A stretch of DNA of 64,000 bases from Cognatitamlana onchidii (GCF_004804355.1 NZ_SRWZ01000008.1:1-64000); one strand, 5' to 3'; positions 1 through 8,816 are shown, numbered from the stretch's first letter. The notes: generated by a model from the letters alone, not told the origin. Made by a program: numbers and translations.

Positions 1-54
1 GAACTCTTTTAAAATCTTAGCTATTTGCTGGGGACTGAATTTACTTTTTCTCAT
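1..54 (-). mobile_element. IS3-family transposase OrfA, N-terminal fragment (cut by window edge)
   Basis: The reverse complement of the first 54 bases starts with ATG and reads MRKSKFSPQQIAKILKEF up to the window edge. This matches the start of IS3/IS911-type OrfA proteins (HTH, Transposase_8 family), which typically begin with an M-[RK]-[KR]-[SR]-[KR]-[FY]-x-x-x-Q-I pattern. The rest of the element would lie left of the window. The insertion-sequence end probably falls in the AT-rich stretch around 60-105, but I could not define a terminal repeat without the other end. Whether the element is intact cannot be judged from 18 residues. Confidence 0.6.
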
Positions 55-93
55 AATTACTGTTTAAAGTTAATATTATTTTTACACTTTTAA

Positions 94-309
94 ACAGTTC
101 GATTTATAGGGAAGCTTACAATTTCTTATAAAGAGAAAATTTCGGCGTTCTCTGGTATTAAAACTTCACCTATTGTTGTACGTAAATCATTTTTTTTAGA
201 GAATAAATTAGACGTTGCGAGTTGGGTATTGGTTATGCAGTTGATTGAAGAATTATCAATAGAAGTCTCAAAAAATAATAGAAACAAACGTATAATTGTT
301 TTCAACTAA
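94..309 (+). pseudogene. Open frame remnant beside the IS end, unrecognised
   Basis: A frame of 71 codons stays open from 94 to the TAA at 307-309. It has no good start: the first ATG is internal at 235, and no upstream start exists before the putative IS end. The product is not recognised; the C-terminal half looks helical (VMQLIEELSIEVSKNN). The simplest reading is the 3' remnant of a gene interrupted by the neighbouring insertion sequence. A chance frame is also possible. The remaining stretch, 310-475, shows nothing recognisable. Confidence 0.2.
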
Positions 310-475
310 CTAATAGATGTTAATCAAAAAGCGCCAAATAATACCATAGTTCATTACTCTTGAAAATCACGCGTAACAGAACTATCTACAACTATATGAA
401 TTAAATTAGTCGCTAAAACAAGCGCAACGTACCATACAAACCGATAAGTGCTAGCCCAACTTAAAAAACATATTC

Positions 476-1786
476 TTAATCAATACGCTCTATATGCGCC
501 CCTATAGCTCTAAGGCGCTCATCAATATTCTCATATCCTCGGTCTATCTGCTCTATATTTTGAATAGTAGAGGTTCCTTTTGCAGATAATGCTGCAATTA
601 ACAGAGATACTCCAGCACGAATATCTGGCGATGTCATGGTCGTTGCCTTCAAAGTCGATTTATAATCATGCCCAATTACGGTAGCACGATGTGGGTCGCA
701 AAGTATAATTTTTGCCCCCATATCAATCAATTTATCCACAAAGAATAGTCGGCTTTCAAACATTTTTTGATGCACTAATACACTGCCTCTGGCCTGTGTA
801 GCAACCACCAAAATAATACTGAGTAAATCTGGTGTAAATCCGGGCCATGGGGCATCAGAAATGGTTAAAATAGAACCATCTATAAAACTTTGTATTTCGT
901 AACCATCGGTATGCGCTGGTATATGAATATTGTCTCCTTGTTTTTCAACCGTAATTCCAAGTTTTCTAAAGGTTTCAGGAATAAGCCCTAAATCGTTCCA
1001 AGATACGTTGGTAATGGTAAGTTCACTTTTAGTCATTGCTGCCAACCCAATCCAACTCCCAATTTCAATCATATCTGGAAGCATGGTGTGGTTAGTACCT
1101 CCTAAGCTATCCACCCCATCAATAATAAGCATGTTAGATCCTACACCGCTAATCTTAGCACCCATTCTATTTAGCATCTTACATAACTGCTGCAAATAGG
1201 GTTCGCAAGCTGCGTTGTAAATAGTGGTTTGGCCTTCAGCTAAAACAGCAGCCATTAAAATATTGGCTGTTCCTGTTACCGAAGCTTCTTCAAGCAACAT
1301 ATAAGTCCCTTTGAGTTTTTCGGCTTCAACACCATAAAATTGTTCTTCCCTACTGTATCCAAACTTGGCCCCTAGTTTTATAAGCCCTTCAAAATGCGTG
1401 TCTAAGCGACGACGTCCAATTTTATCTCCTCCTGGTTTTGGGATATACCCTTTACCAAAACGTGCTAATAGCGGTCCCACAATCATAATAGACCCGCGTA
1501 AACCACGACCATCTATTTTGAATTCATCAGACTCTAAATATTTTAGGTTTACCTCATCAGCCTGGAAGCTATAAGAGCCCTTAGCGAGCTTTTCTACTTT
1601 AACACCTAATTTTTTTAACAGCGCAATAAGTTTATTAACATCAACGATATCCGGAATATTATTAATGGTAACTAACTCTGGTGTAAGTAATACTGCGCAT
1701 AAAATTTGTAAGGCTTCGTTTTTGGCTCCCTGTGGTTGAATGCTTCCCTTTAATTGGTGCCCACCTTCAATTTTAAATGTTCCCAT
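476..1786 (-). CDS. murA: UDP-N-acetylglucosamine 1-carboxyvinyltransferase (MurA), Cys-to-Asp type
   Basis: Cytoplasmic enzyme of the first committed peptidoglycan step: it transfers enolpyruvate from PEP to UDP-GlcNAc. The 436 residues are full length for the EPSP-synthase fold. The N-terminal AKNEALQIL carries the substrate lysine (Lys22). The active-site loop reads PGGDKIGRRRLD, with Asp121 where E. coli has the fosfomycin-target Cys115. Asp at this place is known in Mycobacterium tuberculosis and Chlamydia and gives fosfomycin insensitivity with retained activity. The start lies only 6 bases after the stop of the DUF4290 gene, so the two are probably co-transcribed. No terminator was seen after the stop. 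Confidence 0.95.
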   Translation of the reverse strand: MGTFKIEGGHQLKGSIQPQGAKNEALQILCAVLLTPELVTINNIPDIVDVNKLIALLKKLGVKVEKLAKGSYSFQADEVNLKYLESDEFKIDGRGLRGSIMIVGPLLARFGKGYIPKPGGDKIGRRRLDTHFEGLIKLGAKFGYSREEQFYGVEAEKLKGTYMLLEEASVTGTANILMAAVLAEGQTTIYNAACEPYLQQLCKMLNRMGAKISGVGSNMLIIDGVDSLGGTNHTMLPDMIEIGSWIGLAAMTKSELTITNVSWNDLGLIPETFRKLGITVEKQGDNIHIPAHTDGYEIQSFIDGSILTISDAPWPGFTPDLLSIILVVATQARGSVLVHQKMFESRLFFVDKLIDMGAKIILCDPHRATVIGHDYKSTLKATTMTSPDIRAGVSLLIAALSAKGTSTIQNIEQIDRGYENIDERLRAIGAHIERID

Positions 1787-1792
1787 GAAGTA

Positions 1793-2437
1793 CTAGTAGC
1801 GTTTTCTTTGTCGGTTGTTAGAATTTTTTTTGTGATGTCCTTTCTTATTACTAGAAAACTTCCCCTTTGTTTTTAATAAACTTGATGCATCTAACAGTTC
1901 TTCTTCAGAATCTTTTAAATTAATGCGCCCTCCTGAAAGCTCAAATAAGTGATCGTATATAACAGCATCTTCAACCGTATCTTTATTCCAATTTAAAAAA
2001 CACTTTTTCATGTGGTTTGCAATGGTAATGGTTAAAGCCTCCTTCATATCACCGTCTTCCCAGGTATTTGCCACATCAATCATGGTTTTTATATTATTTC
2101 CGTAAAAACGATATTTCGGGAAATTCTGTGGATATCGTAAAGGATCTGGGCGTTCTTCATAAATTTCCTTTGTAGGTTTTTCATATGGAGAATCGGCGTC
2201 CAATTCAAAATTAGACATGATAAATAACTGATCCCAAAGTTTATGTTGAAAATCTGGAACATCTCTAAGGTGTGGTTGCATATTGCCCATCACCGAAATA
2301 ATGGCTTTCGCTAATTTATTACGTTCGTCCTTATCGTCTATGGTTTTAGCATGATTAATCATTTTTTGAATATGTCTACCATATTCTGGAATAATTAAAT
2401 GTTCACGCTCTGTATTGTATTCTAAATTGTCTATCAA
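1793..2437 (-). CDS. DUF4290 domain-containing protein
   Basis: A 214-residue cytoplasmic protein recognised as the Bacteroidota-specific DUF4290 family from its opening (LEYNTEREHLIIPEYGRHIQ) and the later repeated PKYRFYGNNIKTMI segment. It is mostly helical and ends in a very basic tail of about 30 residues rich in Lys, Asn, His and Arg, which could bind nucleic acid or ribosomes (inference). The function is unknown. It sits directly upstream of murA with 6 bases between them, the usual order in flavobacteria, so it is probably expressed with cell-wall synthesis. Confidence 0.85.
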   Translation of the reverse strand: MIDNLEYNTEREHLIIPEYGRHIQKMINHAKTIDDKDERNKLAKAIISVMGNMQPHLRDVPDFQHKLWDQLFIMSNFELDADSPYEKPTKEIYEERPDPLRYPQNFPKYRFYGNNIKTMIDVANTWEDGDMKEALTITIANHMKKCFLNWNKDTVEDAVIYDHLFELSGGRINLKDSEEELLDASSLLKTKGKFSSNKKGHHKKNSNNRQRKRY

Positions 2438-2501
2438 AATAAATGTGTAGAGTTAAAAAAATGCACGTAGTGGTTGTGCCTGCGCAAAATACAAAAAAAA
2501 A

Positions 2502-2795
2502 CTAAAGACTTATGACCCCTTCAACTTTTTCTGCAACTTCCTTATATTTAGAAATTACGGCATCGGGGTTTTTCATAGAAACGTTAATCGAAACACTAGT
2601 ATACTTGCCGTTTTTAGATTCTTTGGTCTCTATAACAGCTCCTAAATTATTAAAAAGTCCTTCAACCTGTGCTATTTTTTGTTTATCGGACACCACAATA
2701 AACTTATATAAATATTCAGAAGGCCAAAGTGCCGTATCGTATAATTGTTTTTTTAATTTTTCGTAAAATTCCTCTGAATTTGGAGATTTGCCCAT
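2502..2795 (-). CDS. DUF493 family protein (YbeD-like)
   Basis: A 97-residue small cytoplasmic protein of the DUF493/YbeD family, which has an ACT-like ferredoxin fold. The typical middle part is visible: F-K-x-I-V-V near residues 31-36, then an ACT-like half with VSINVSMKNPDAVISKYKEV and a terminal VEGVISL. The family function is unsettled; in E. coli YbeD sits in the lipoate region. It is upstream of DUF4290 and murA on the same strand with a gap of about 65 bases. A minus-strand -7-like box (TATATTTG) lies at 2814-2821, but no TTG at the usual distance was found. Confidence 0.8.
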   Translation of the reverse strand: MGKSPNSEEFYEKLKKQLYDTALWPSEYLYKFIVVSDKQKIAQVEGLFNNLGAVIETKESKNGKYTSVSINVSMKNPDAVISKYKEVAEKVEGVISL

Positions 2796-2975
2796 AGTCT
2801 GTTTTTTCTAACACAAATATAAACTTTCCATACTAATTACCTTGTATTTTAAACCAACATAAAAGGCTATTTGCAGTGTCATAGTTTAGTTAGTAAACTT
2901 TAGCAAGAACTATATAACTTCCATTTTTTTAATACAAGTTAAATTACGAATTTTACAATCTAAACTTCAAACCCT

Positions 2976-3530
2976 TTGAGTATTAAAAAAATTGTTATCA
3001 CGGGAAGTGCTGGCACGGGAAAAACATCAGTTATAAATAACTTAAAAACTAAAGGTTACTATTGTTTTGATGAGTTTATTAGAGAGCTAACCTCTGAAAC
3101 TAAAAAGGAAGTAGACGCATCAAACCATGTGTCGAACCCTATTGTTTTTGCCAAAGATTCCTTAGAGTTTAACTCCCGACTTTTAAAGGGTAGAATTGAT
3201 CAATTTAATAAAGCCGATAATACTAATAAAAATATTTGTTTTTTTGATCGTGGTATTCCAGATGTATTGGCCTATATGGATGTTTTTAACCAAGCCTACA
3301 ATGCGACTTTTATTGAGGCTTGCACCAAGCACCAGTATACCAGTGTGTTCCTACTTCCACCATGGAAAGCAATCTATAAAACAGATAGTGGCAGATTTGA
3401 ATCTTTCGAGGAAGTTTTAAAAATTCACAATCAGTTAGAAAGTACCTATACCAAGTTAGGGTATCCAATTATTAAGGTGCCTTTTGGTACTGTGGAGGAG
3501 CGAACACGTTTTATTATTAATCATATTTAG
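2976..3530 (+). CDS. AAA-family ATPase / kinase-like protein (AAA_28)
   Basis: A 184-residue P-loop protein. It starts with a Walker A GSAGTGKTS at residues 10-18 and has a FFDRGIPDVLAY segment near residue 90, typical of the AAA_28 predicted ATPase/kinase group that includes nicotinamide-riboside-kinase-like proteins. The substrate is unknown. The start is a TTG at 2976; no ATG is available upstream in frame. Its TAG stop shares one base with the GTG start of recQ, so the two are translationally coupled. This ATPase-recQ-fmt order looks ordinary for flavobacteria. Confidence 0.75.
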   Translation: MSIKKIVITGSAGTGKTSVINNLKTKGYYCFDEFIRELTSETKKEVDASNHVSNPIVFAKDSLEFNSRLLKGRIDQFNKADNTNKNICFFDRGIPDVLAYMDVFNQAYNATFIEACTKHQYTSVFLLPPWKAIYKTDSGRFESFEEVLKIHNQLESTYTKLGYPIIKVPFGTVEERTRFIINHI

Positions 3531-5428
3531 TGGCACACCCCATCAACATATTAGAACGGTACTGGAAATTTACCAGTTTCAGACCCCTCCAAGAAGCCAT
3601 TATCAATGCCGTTATGGAAGACGAAGACACCTTTGCGCTCTTACCTACTGGGGGTGGAAAATCGTTATGTTTTCAAATTCCTGCGCTGGCTAAAGAGGGC
3701 ATCTGCATTGTTGTTTCGCCGCTTATTGCTTTAATGAAAGATCAGGTAAAAACATTGAATAACAGAGGTATTAAAGCTTTGTCTATTACTAGTGGTATTA
3801 GCTACAACCAGCTTGACACCTTATTAGACAATTGCATTTACGGTAATTATAAGTTTTTATATGTATCGCCAGAGCGCCTTCAGCAAGAACTAGTGCAAGA
3901 CAGAATTAGGCAAATGCCTGTTAATTTAATTGCTGTAGATGAAGCGCATTGTATTTCGCAATGGGGAAACGATTTTAGGCCCGCCTATAAAAACATTACC
4001 CTGTTAAGACAAATACAACCCAGTGTTAATGTAATAGCCTTAACAGCATCAGCTAGACCTCAAGTAGTCGAAGATATTGTAAAAGAATTAGATTTTATTC
4101 AACCCAAAATATTTAAGCAATCTTTTAAAAGAGATAACCTTGCTTATATGGTTTTTCATGAGGCCGATAAATATTTTAGACTGGAACGTATTTTAAAGAA
4201 AAATCCAGAATCATCTATAGTTTATGTTAGAAACAGAAAGCAAACATTAGATATTAGCACGTATTTGGAGTCCAAAGGCATTTCTTCAACCTATTACCAT
4301 GGTGGCCTTTCAAATAATGACAAAGACACTAACATGATGTCTTGGAAAAACAACCAAACTCAGGTCATGGTTGCAACAAACGCCTTTGGTATGGGGATTG
4401 ACAAACCTGATGTAAAAACAGTAATTCATTTAAATTTACCTGAAAGCATAGAGAGTTATTTTCAAGAAGCCGGGCGCGCAGGAAGAAATGGAAAAAAAGC
4501 GTTCGCCATTATTCTGAAAAACGATAGTGATAAAGATTTGGTTGAAAACCAGTTTTTAAACGTTTTACCTTCGGTAGAGCTTGTTAAGCAAGTTTACAGA
4601 AAACTGTGCAACTACTTTCAAATATCTTATGGGGAAGGCATGTATCAAACTTTTGATTTTGATTTTACTACTTTTTGCAAAACCTACAAGTTCAGCGCTA
4701 CACTTTGTTATAACACGCTCCTACTACTTGATAGAAATAGTGTTATTAATCTATCTAAACAATTTAAAAATAAGGATTCCATACAGTTTATCATCCCTAA
4801 TAATGCGCTCTTTGGCTACTTAGATAGACACCCCCATTTTAGTACCATTGTAAAATCAATATTAAGAATGTATGGTGGTATTTTTGATCATGTTACAAAA
4901 GTAGATTTGAATAAAATAGCCTCAAAGGCTTCTACATCAGAACCGGTTTTAGTGCAAGCCTTGCAGAAACTTGAACAAGATGATATTATAACATTAAACC
5001 TCGCTAAAACCGATGCTCAAGTAACATTTATTGAACCTCGAGAGGACGATAAAACCATTAACCGCATAGCACCTATTATTAAAGCGCAGAACAAACTGAA
5101 ACGAACTCAGGTTGAGACAATGCTCGATTATATTGAAAATGAAGCTGTTTGCAAAAGCATGCAACTACTTGCTTATTTTGGGGAAATCCATACAGCACCC
5201 TGTGGCATATGCTCGGTATGTATTTCTGGTAAAAAATCTAAAACAAATCCAGAGCAATTAAAAAAGGAAATAATTAAGTTGCTTGAAATTAAAGACCTGT
5301 CATCAAGAGATTTATTATCCCAGCTAAACTGCCATGAAGCCGACCTAAAAGATGCTCTAGGCCTATTATTAGAACATCAAATAATACTTATTACACCAAT
5401 TAACACATATAAATTAAGTCATTTATGA
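3530..5428 (+). CDS. recQ: ATP-dependent DNA helicase RecQ
   Basis: A 632-residue superfamily 2 helicase unwinding DNA 3' to 5' in recombination and fork repair. Motif I is LLPTGGGKS near residues 38-45, motif II DEAHCISQWG, motif III ALTASA, motif VI YFQEAGRAGRNG. A zinc-binding region follows with Cys residues in CKSM and PCGICSVC. The C-terminus is a winged-helix-like region without a clear HRDC domain, so it is the shorter RecQ type common in Bacteroidota. It starts with GTG overlapping the previous stop and overlaps fmt by four bases (ATGA). Confidence 0.92.
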   Translation: MAHPINILERYWKFTSFRPLQEAIINAVMEDEDTFALLPTGGGKSLCFQIPALAKEGICIVVSPLIALMKDQVKTLNNRGIKALSITSGISYNQLDTLLDNCIYGNYKFLYVSPERLQQELVQDRIRQMPVNLIAVDEAHCISQWGNDFRPAYKNITLLRQIQPSVNVIALTASARPQVVEDIVKELDFIQPKIFKQSFKRDNLAYMVFHEADKYFRLERILKKNPESSIVYVRNRKQTLDISTYLESKGISSTYYHGGLSNNDKDTNMMSWKNNQTQVMVATNAFGMGIDKPDVKTVIHLNLPESIESYFQEAGRAGRNGKKAFAIILKNDSDKDLVENQFLNVLPSVELVKQVYRKLCNYFQISYGEGMYQTFDFDFTTFCKTYKFSATLCYNTLLLLDRNSVINLSKQFKNKDSIQFIIPNNALFGYLDRHPHFSTIVKSILRMYGGIFDHVTKVDLNKIASKASTSEPVLVQALQKLEQDDIITLNLAKTDAQVTFIEPREDDKTINRIAPIIKAQNKLKRTQVETMLDYIENEAVCKSMQLLAYFGEIHTAPCGICSVCISGKKSKTNPEQLKKEIIKLLEIKDLSSRDLLSQLNCHEADLKDALGLLLEHQIILITPINTYKLSHL

Positions 5429-6372
5429 GTCATTTAAGAATTGTATTTATGGGTACCCCAGATTTTGCGGTAACCACCTTAAAAGCTTTAGTAGATCATC
5501 AATACAATATAGTTGGTGTTATTACCGCTCCTGATAGACCAGCAGGAAGAGGACGAAAACTAAATGAAAGTGCTGTAAAACGATATGCCAAATCGCAAGA
5601 TCTACCTATTTTGCAGCCAACAAATTTAAAGAACGACGACTTTTTAAACCAACTAAAAGCCCTCAATGCGAACCTACAAATTGTTGTTGCTTTTAGAATG
5701 TTACCAAAAGTGGTTTGGCAAATGCCGGAACTTGGTACCTTTAATTTACATGCCTCTTTATTACCAAACTACAGAGGTGCTGCGCCAATAAACTGGGCCA
5801 TTATAAATGGTGAAACCAAAACAGGTGTTTCCACTTTCTTTATCGATGATAAAATTGACACTGGCGATATGATTATGCAGGAGGAGGTTATTATTGACCC
5901 GGAAGAAAATGCTGGTAGCCTCCATGACAAACTAATGGTAGTGGGTAGCCAACTCGTTTTATCTACGGTATCATCTATTAATAATAAGGAGGTAGTTACC
6001 ACTCCTCAAAATGCGATGCAAGGCATAAAAACGGCTTATAAGCTTAATAAATACAATTGTAAAATTAATTGGAACGATACGCTCAATAATATCTATAATC
6101 ATATTAGAGGCTTAAGCCCCTACCCTGGTGCCTGGTGTACATTACTTAATGAAGACGACCAATTAGATATAAAGATTTACAAAGCAGAAAAGGAAATCAT
6201 GTTCCACGACATGAAGACTGGTGACATTGTAGCGTCTAAAAAAGAGTTAAAAGTTGCAGTAGATAATGGTTATATTCATCTAAAAGAAATAAAGCTTCCC
6301 GGTAAACGTACTATGGATGCTAAGGCACTCTTAAATGGATATTCTTTTAGTAAAAACGCTAAAGTGCTCTAA
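5425..6372 (+). CDS. fmt: Methionyl-tRNA formyltransferase
   Basis: A 315-residue cytoplasmic enzyme that formylates initiator Met-tRNA using 10-formyl-THF. The N-terminal formyltransferase fold opens with RIVFMGTPDFAV. The core motif NLHASLLPNYRGAAPINWAI carries the catalytic Asn and His and the SLLP signature, and the essential Asp is in DTGDM. The C-terminal OB-like domain includes GLSPYPGAW. The ATGA overlap with recQ points to one operon. About 105 bases later begins the promoter of the HU gene. Confidence 0.95.
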   Translation: MSHLRIVFMGTPDFAVTTLKALVDHQYNIVGVITAPDRPAGRGRKLNESAVKRYAKSQDLPILQPTNLKNDDFLNQLKALNANLQIVVAFRMLPKVVWQMPELGTFNLHASLLPNYRGAAPINWAIINGETKTGVSTFFIDDKIDTGDMIMQEEVIIDPEENAGSLHDKLMVVGSQLVLSTVSSINNKEVVTTPQNAMQGIKTAYKLNKYNCKINWNDTLNNIYNHIRGLSPYPGAWCTLLNEDDQLDIKIYKAEKEIMFHDMKTGDIVASKKELKVAVDNGYIHLKEIKLPGKRTMDAKALLNGYSFSKNAKVL

Positions 6373-6476
6373 ACCCTTGTAACCATTGATATTATAAAAT
6401 ATCCGATAAAATACATATTCGTTATTAACAAATGAATGAAGTTATCAACAAAACCACCTATTTCCCTTACTGTTAC

Positions 6477-6506
6477 TTGCATGGTTGCATAATCCGTATA
6501 AATTTG
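6477..6506 (+). promoter_or_regulatory. Promoter of the HU gene (Bacteroidota consensus)
   Basis: TTG at 6477-6479, exactly 19 bases, then TAAATTTG at 6499-6506. This fits the Bacteroidota sigma-ABfr consensus (TTG at -33, TAnnTTTG at -7). Transcription would start about 50 bases before the ATG of the HU gene. Confidence 0.75.
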
Positions 6507-6561
6507 TAGAGGATTTAACTAAAAACGTTTAACCGATTTATTAATAATTAAAATTTATATT

Positions 6562-6834
6562 ATGAACAAAACAGATTTAATCGACGCAATGGCAGAACAC
6601 GCAGGAATCACTAAAGCAGCTGCAAAAAAAGCTTTAGAGTGTGCGCTTATTGAAATTGAAGGAGCTTTACAAAAAGGTAATAGAGTTTCTTTAGTAGGAT
6701 TTGGTTCTTGGTCAGTTTCTAAAAGAGCTGCTAGAGACGGAAGAAATCCTCAAACAGGAGAGACTATCAAAATCAAAGCTAAAAACATTGTTAAGTTTAA
6801 AGCTGGATCTGATTTATCTAACGCAGTAAACTAA
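6562..6834 (+). CDS. HU-family DNA-binding protein
   Basis: A 90-residue histone-like protein of the HU/IHF fold that bends and compacts DNA. It has the start MNKTDLIDAMAEHAGITKA, the GFGSWSV beta segment near residues 46-52, and the DNA-inserting arm with R-N-P-Q-T-G-E near residues 61-67, whose proline is the usual intercalating residue. It stands alone, with its own strong promoter upstream and a strong terminator downstream, as expected for an abundant nucleoid protein. HU rather than IHF is likely because flavobacteria usually carry this form. Confidence 0.95.
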   Translation: MNKTDLIDAMAEHAGITKAAAKKALECALIEIEGALQKGNRVSLVGFGSWSVSKRAARDGRNPQTGETIKIKAKNIVKFKAGSDLSNAVN

Positions 6835-6858
6835 TTGTTTACACTTTCTATAATATTA

Positions 6859-6892
6859 AAAGAGCCTTCAGAAATGTGAAGGCTCTTTTTTT
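6859..6892 (+). terminator. Intrinsic terminator after HU gene
   Basis: Perfect 12-bp stem AAAGAGCCTTCA (6859-6870) with TGAAGGCTCTTT (6877-6888), a six-base loop and a following T-run. Confidence 0.9.
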
Positions 6893-6959
6893 ATATTTCC
6901 GTTTAAATTTTGCATTTCATCGAAATAAATCTTAGATTTAATTATTAATTCCTACTAAT

Positions 6960-7520
6960 ATGGTTAAAACTAAACCCAAAAAAGGAGATTTATTAATTGC
7001 TGAACCTGCTATTATTGGGGACGTATCTTTTAACCGATCTATAGTATTACTTGCCGACCATTCTAATGAAGGATCTATAGGTTTTATTTTAAACAAGCCC
7101 CTTGACTATACTATTAATGACTTAATTCCAGAAGTAGAGGCAACTTTTAAAGTATATAATGGTGGTCCCGTTGAACAAGATAACCTATATTTTATCCATA
7201 AAGTACCGCAACTTATTCCCAACAGTATTGAAATCTCTTTAGGTATTTATTGGGGTGGCGACTTTAACAAAGTAGCCGAACTTATTAAAAACGATACGAT
7301 AAAAGATAGTGATATTAAGTTTTTTCTTGGTTATTCGGGTTGGGAATCAAGTCAGCTAGAAAACGAACTAAAGTCAAATTCTTGGGTAGTTTCTAAAAAC
7401 ATTTACAAAAAGAATATCATTGAAAAAGATTATGAAACCTTTTGGAAAGAAAAAATGTTAGAATTTGGTGGTGAATATAGCATTTGGTCGAATGCTCCAG
7501 AAAATCCAAGTTACAACTAA
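6960..7520 (+). CDS. YqgE/AlgH family protein
   Basis: A 186-residue protein of the YqgE/AlgH family (DUF179). Family marks are the opening KGDLLIAEPAIIGD, then F-x-R-S-I-V-L-L near residues 24-31, GSIGFILNKPL, and YNGGPVEQD, followed by a C-terminal FLGYSGWESSQLE. The biochemical role is unsettled; AlgH was once proposed as an alginate regulator in Pseudomonas. It converges with the class IV aminotransferase gene, and the last four bases of the two coding regions overlap. Confidence 0.9.
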   Translation: MVKTKPKKGDLLIAEPAIIGDVSFNRSIVLLADHSNEGSIGFILNKPLDYTINDLIPEVEATFKVYNGGPVEQDNLYFIHKVPQLIPNSIEISLGIYWGGDFNKVAELIKNDTIKDSDIKFFLGYSGWESSQLENELKSNSWVVSKNIYKKNIIEKDYETFWKEKMLEFGGEYSIWSNAPENPSYN

Positions 7521-8359
7521 TCCAATCTTATTTTTATATTGAGTTTTTTAAGTAGATCACTAGCTACTTCATTAGTAAATAACTTTTTTCTGTACTTACT
7601 TATAGCCTGAATCCCAACCATTACATTGGTAATAAATAGTTCATCAGCTTTTTGTAGCTCAAAAGGCGATATTGGGGCTTCTATCAATTCGTAGTCTGGT
7701 AATTCTTTTATAATTCGCAACAACTGAGTCCTCATAATACCTTTTAAACACCCTTCGCTAAGTGGTGGTGTTTTTATAGTATTTCCTTTTACTAAAAATA
7801 TATTACCGTTAAGCGCTTCAACCACATGCTTATTTGTGTTCAATAACAAACAATTAGTAAAACCATTCTCTTTTACATAAATGCTACCAACAACGTGTAA
7901 AGCTTTATTATTAGTTTTTAAAGTGGATAGTAAACTTGGCGATACATAATAATCTTTAAACAAATCTACCTCATACAACGAAGTATCTAATACATAAAAG
8001 TCATTATTAATTTGATTGACACTAATATTAAATCCAACGGCATTTGTATTTGGCGTATACAAGCCTCCTTCATTTCTATGAACCATTATTTTTACTCTAG
8101 AAGACGCTTCGCTTAAACCATTTGCTTCAATCGTTTTATTAATTTCATCTTCCAAAAACTCCATCGTAAAATGCATAGGTATTTCCATTCGCATAATACG
8201 CATAGAAGCCATTAGTCTAAAATAATGGTCTTCCCAAAAAAGAATTTTACCTCCGCTTACCTTGATAGTCTCAAAAAGGGCATCGCCATAGGCATAACCT
8301 CTATTTTGCGTAGACAATACCGTATTATTTTCTAAAAGTGTTCCGTTAAAATTTGTCAT
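7517..8359 (-). CDS. Aminotransferase class IV (BCAT / aminodeoxychorismate lyase-like)
   Basis: A 280-residue PLP enzyme of fold type IV. The opening has RGYAYGDALFETIKV, typical of 4-amino-4-deoxychorismate lyase and branched-chain aminotransferases. The probable PLP lysine is in STLKTNN near residue 144. Substrate is open: folate-pathway lyase (PabC) or amino acid transaminase; the length and the GDALFET motif favour the PabC-like side. The ATG sits directly against the T-run of a terminator for the upstream gene, leaving almost no leader (see findings). It converges with yqgE with a four-base overlap. Confidence 0.8.
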   Translation of the reverse strand: MTNFNGTLLENNTVLSTQNRGYAYGDALFETIKVSGGKILFWEDHYFRLMASMRIMRMEIPMHFTMEFLEDEINKTIEANGLSEASSRVKIMVHRNEGGLYTPNTNAVGFNISVNQINNDFYVLDTSLYEVDLFKDYYVSPSLLSTLKTNNKALHVVGSIYVKENGFTNCLLLNTNKHVVEALNGNIFLVKGNTIKTPPLSEGCLKGIMRTQLLRIIKELPDYELIEAPISPFELQKADELFITNVMVGIQAISKYRKKLFTNEVASDLLKKLNIKIRLD

Positions 8360-8392
8360 AAAAAAGCCCGCTATCGTTGTTTTGAAAGCGGG
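8360..8392 (-). terminator. Hairpin terminator between START-like gene and aminotransferase
   Basis: On the minus strand the stem CCCGCT (8392-8387) pairs with AGCGGG (8372-8367), followed by C and a run of six T (8365-8360) that touches the ATG of the aminotransferase at 8359. It would end transcription of the START-like gene. Confidence 0.75.
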
Positions 8393-8423
8393 ACAAATAT
8401 AATTGAAAATATACGATTCTTAA

Positions 8424-8816
8424 TTATGCAGAGCCCAATACTTGTTTTAAACTTGATATTTGATTTACCCAAAGCATTTTAGCTTCATCAAGCTCATCTT
8501 CTTCAGCAAAATCGGTTACCATAAGCGATACATCTTTTGTAATTTCATCTACTTGAATTCTTATTTCAAAATAATAAGTTTGGTCATCTTCCTCATCTTC
8601 TAACCATCTAAACTTAACACGTTCACCACTTTTTTTATTCAACAGTTTTGCTTTTTCTTCACTACCATCCCATATAAAAGTAAACAATTCGCCGCGAGAA
8701 TTTACATTATCTGAAAACCATTCAGACAACCCTGAAGGCGTAGAGATATATTGATATAATAATTGAGGAGATGCGTGAATAGGAAATTCAATATCAAATT
8801 TAATTTTGTCGTCCAT
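8424..8816 (-). CDS. START-like / AHSA1-related domain protein
   Basis: A 130-residue soluble protein with the Bet v1/START-like fold. It opens with KFDIEFPIHASPQLLYQYISTP, then GLSEWFSD, as in AHSA1/SRPBCC proteins of Bacteroidota (START_2). Acidic stretches occur in the middle (EDEEDD) and near the end (EEDELDE). The ligand and function are unknown. It is transcribed leftward from the 130-base space before tRNA-Met and is followed by a terminator. Confidence 0.75.
   Translation of the reverse strand: MDDKIKFDIEFPIHASPQLLYQYISTPSGLSEWFSDNVNSRGELFTFIWDGSEEKAKLLNKKSGERVKFRWLEDEEDDQTYYFEIRIQVDEITKDVSLMVTDFAEEDELDEAKMLWVNQISSLKQVLGSA

Noticed and set aside
3484-3693. Plus-strand frame across the ATPase/recQ junction
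   Set aside because: Out-of-frame reading of recQ, whose helicase motifs are in the other frame.
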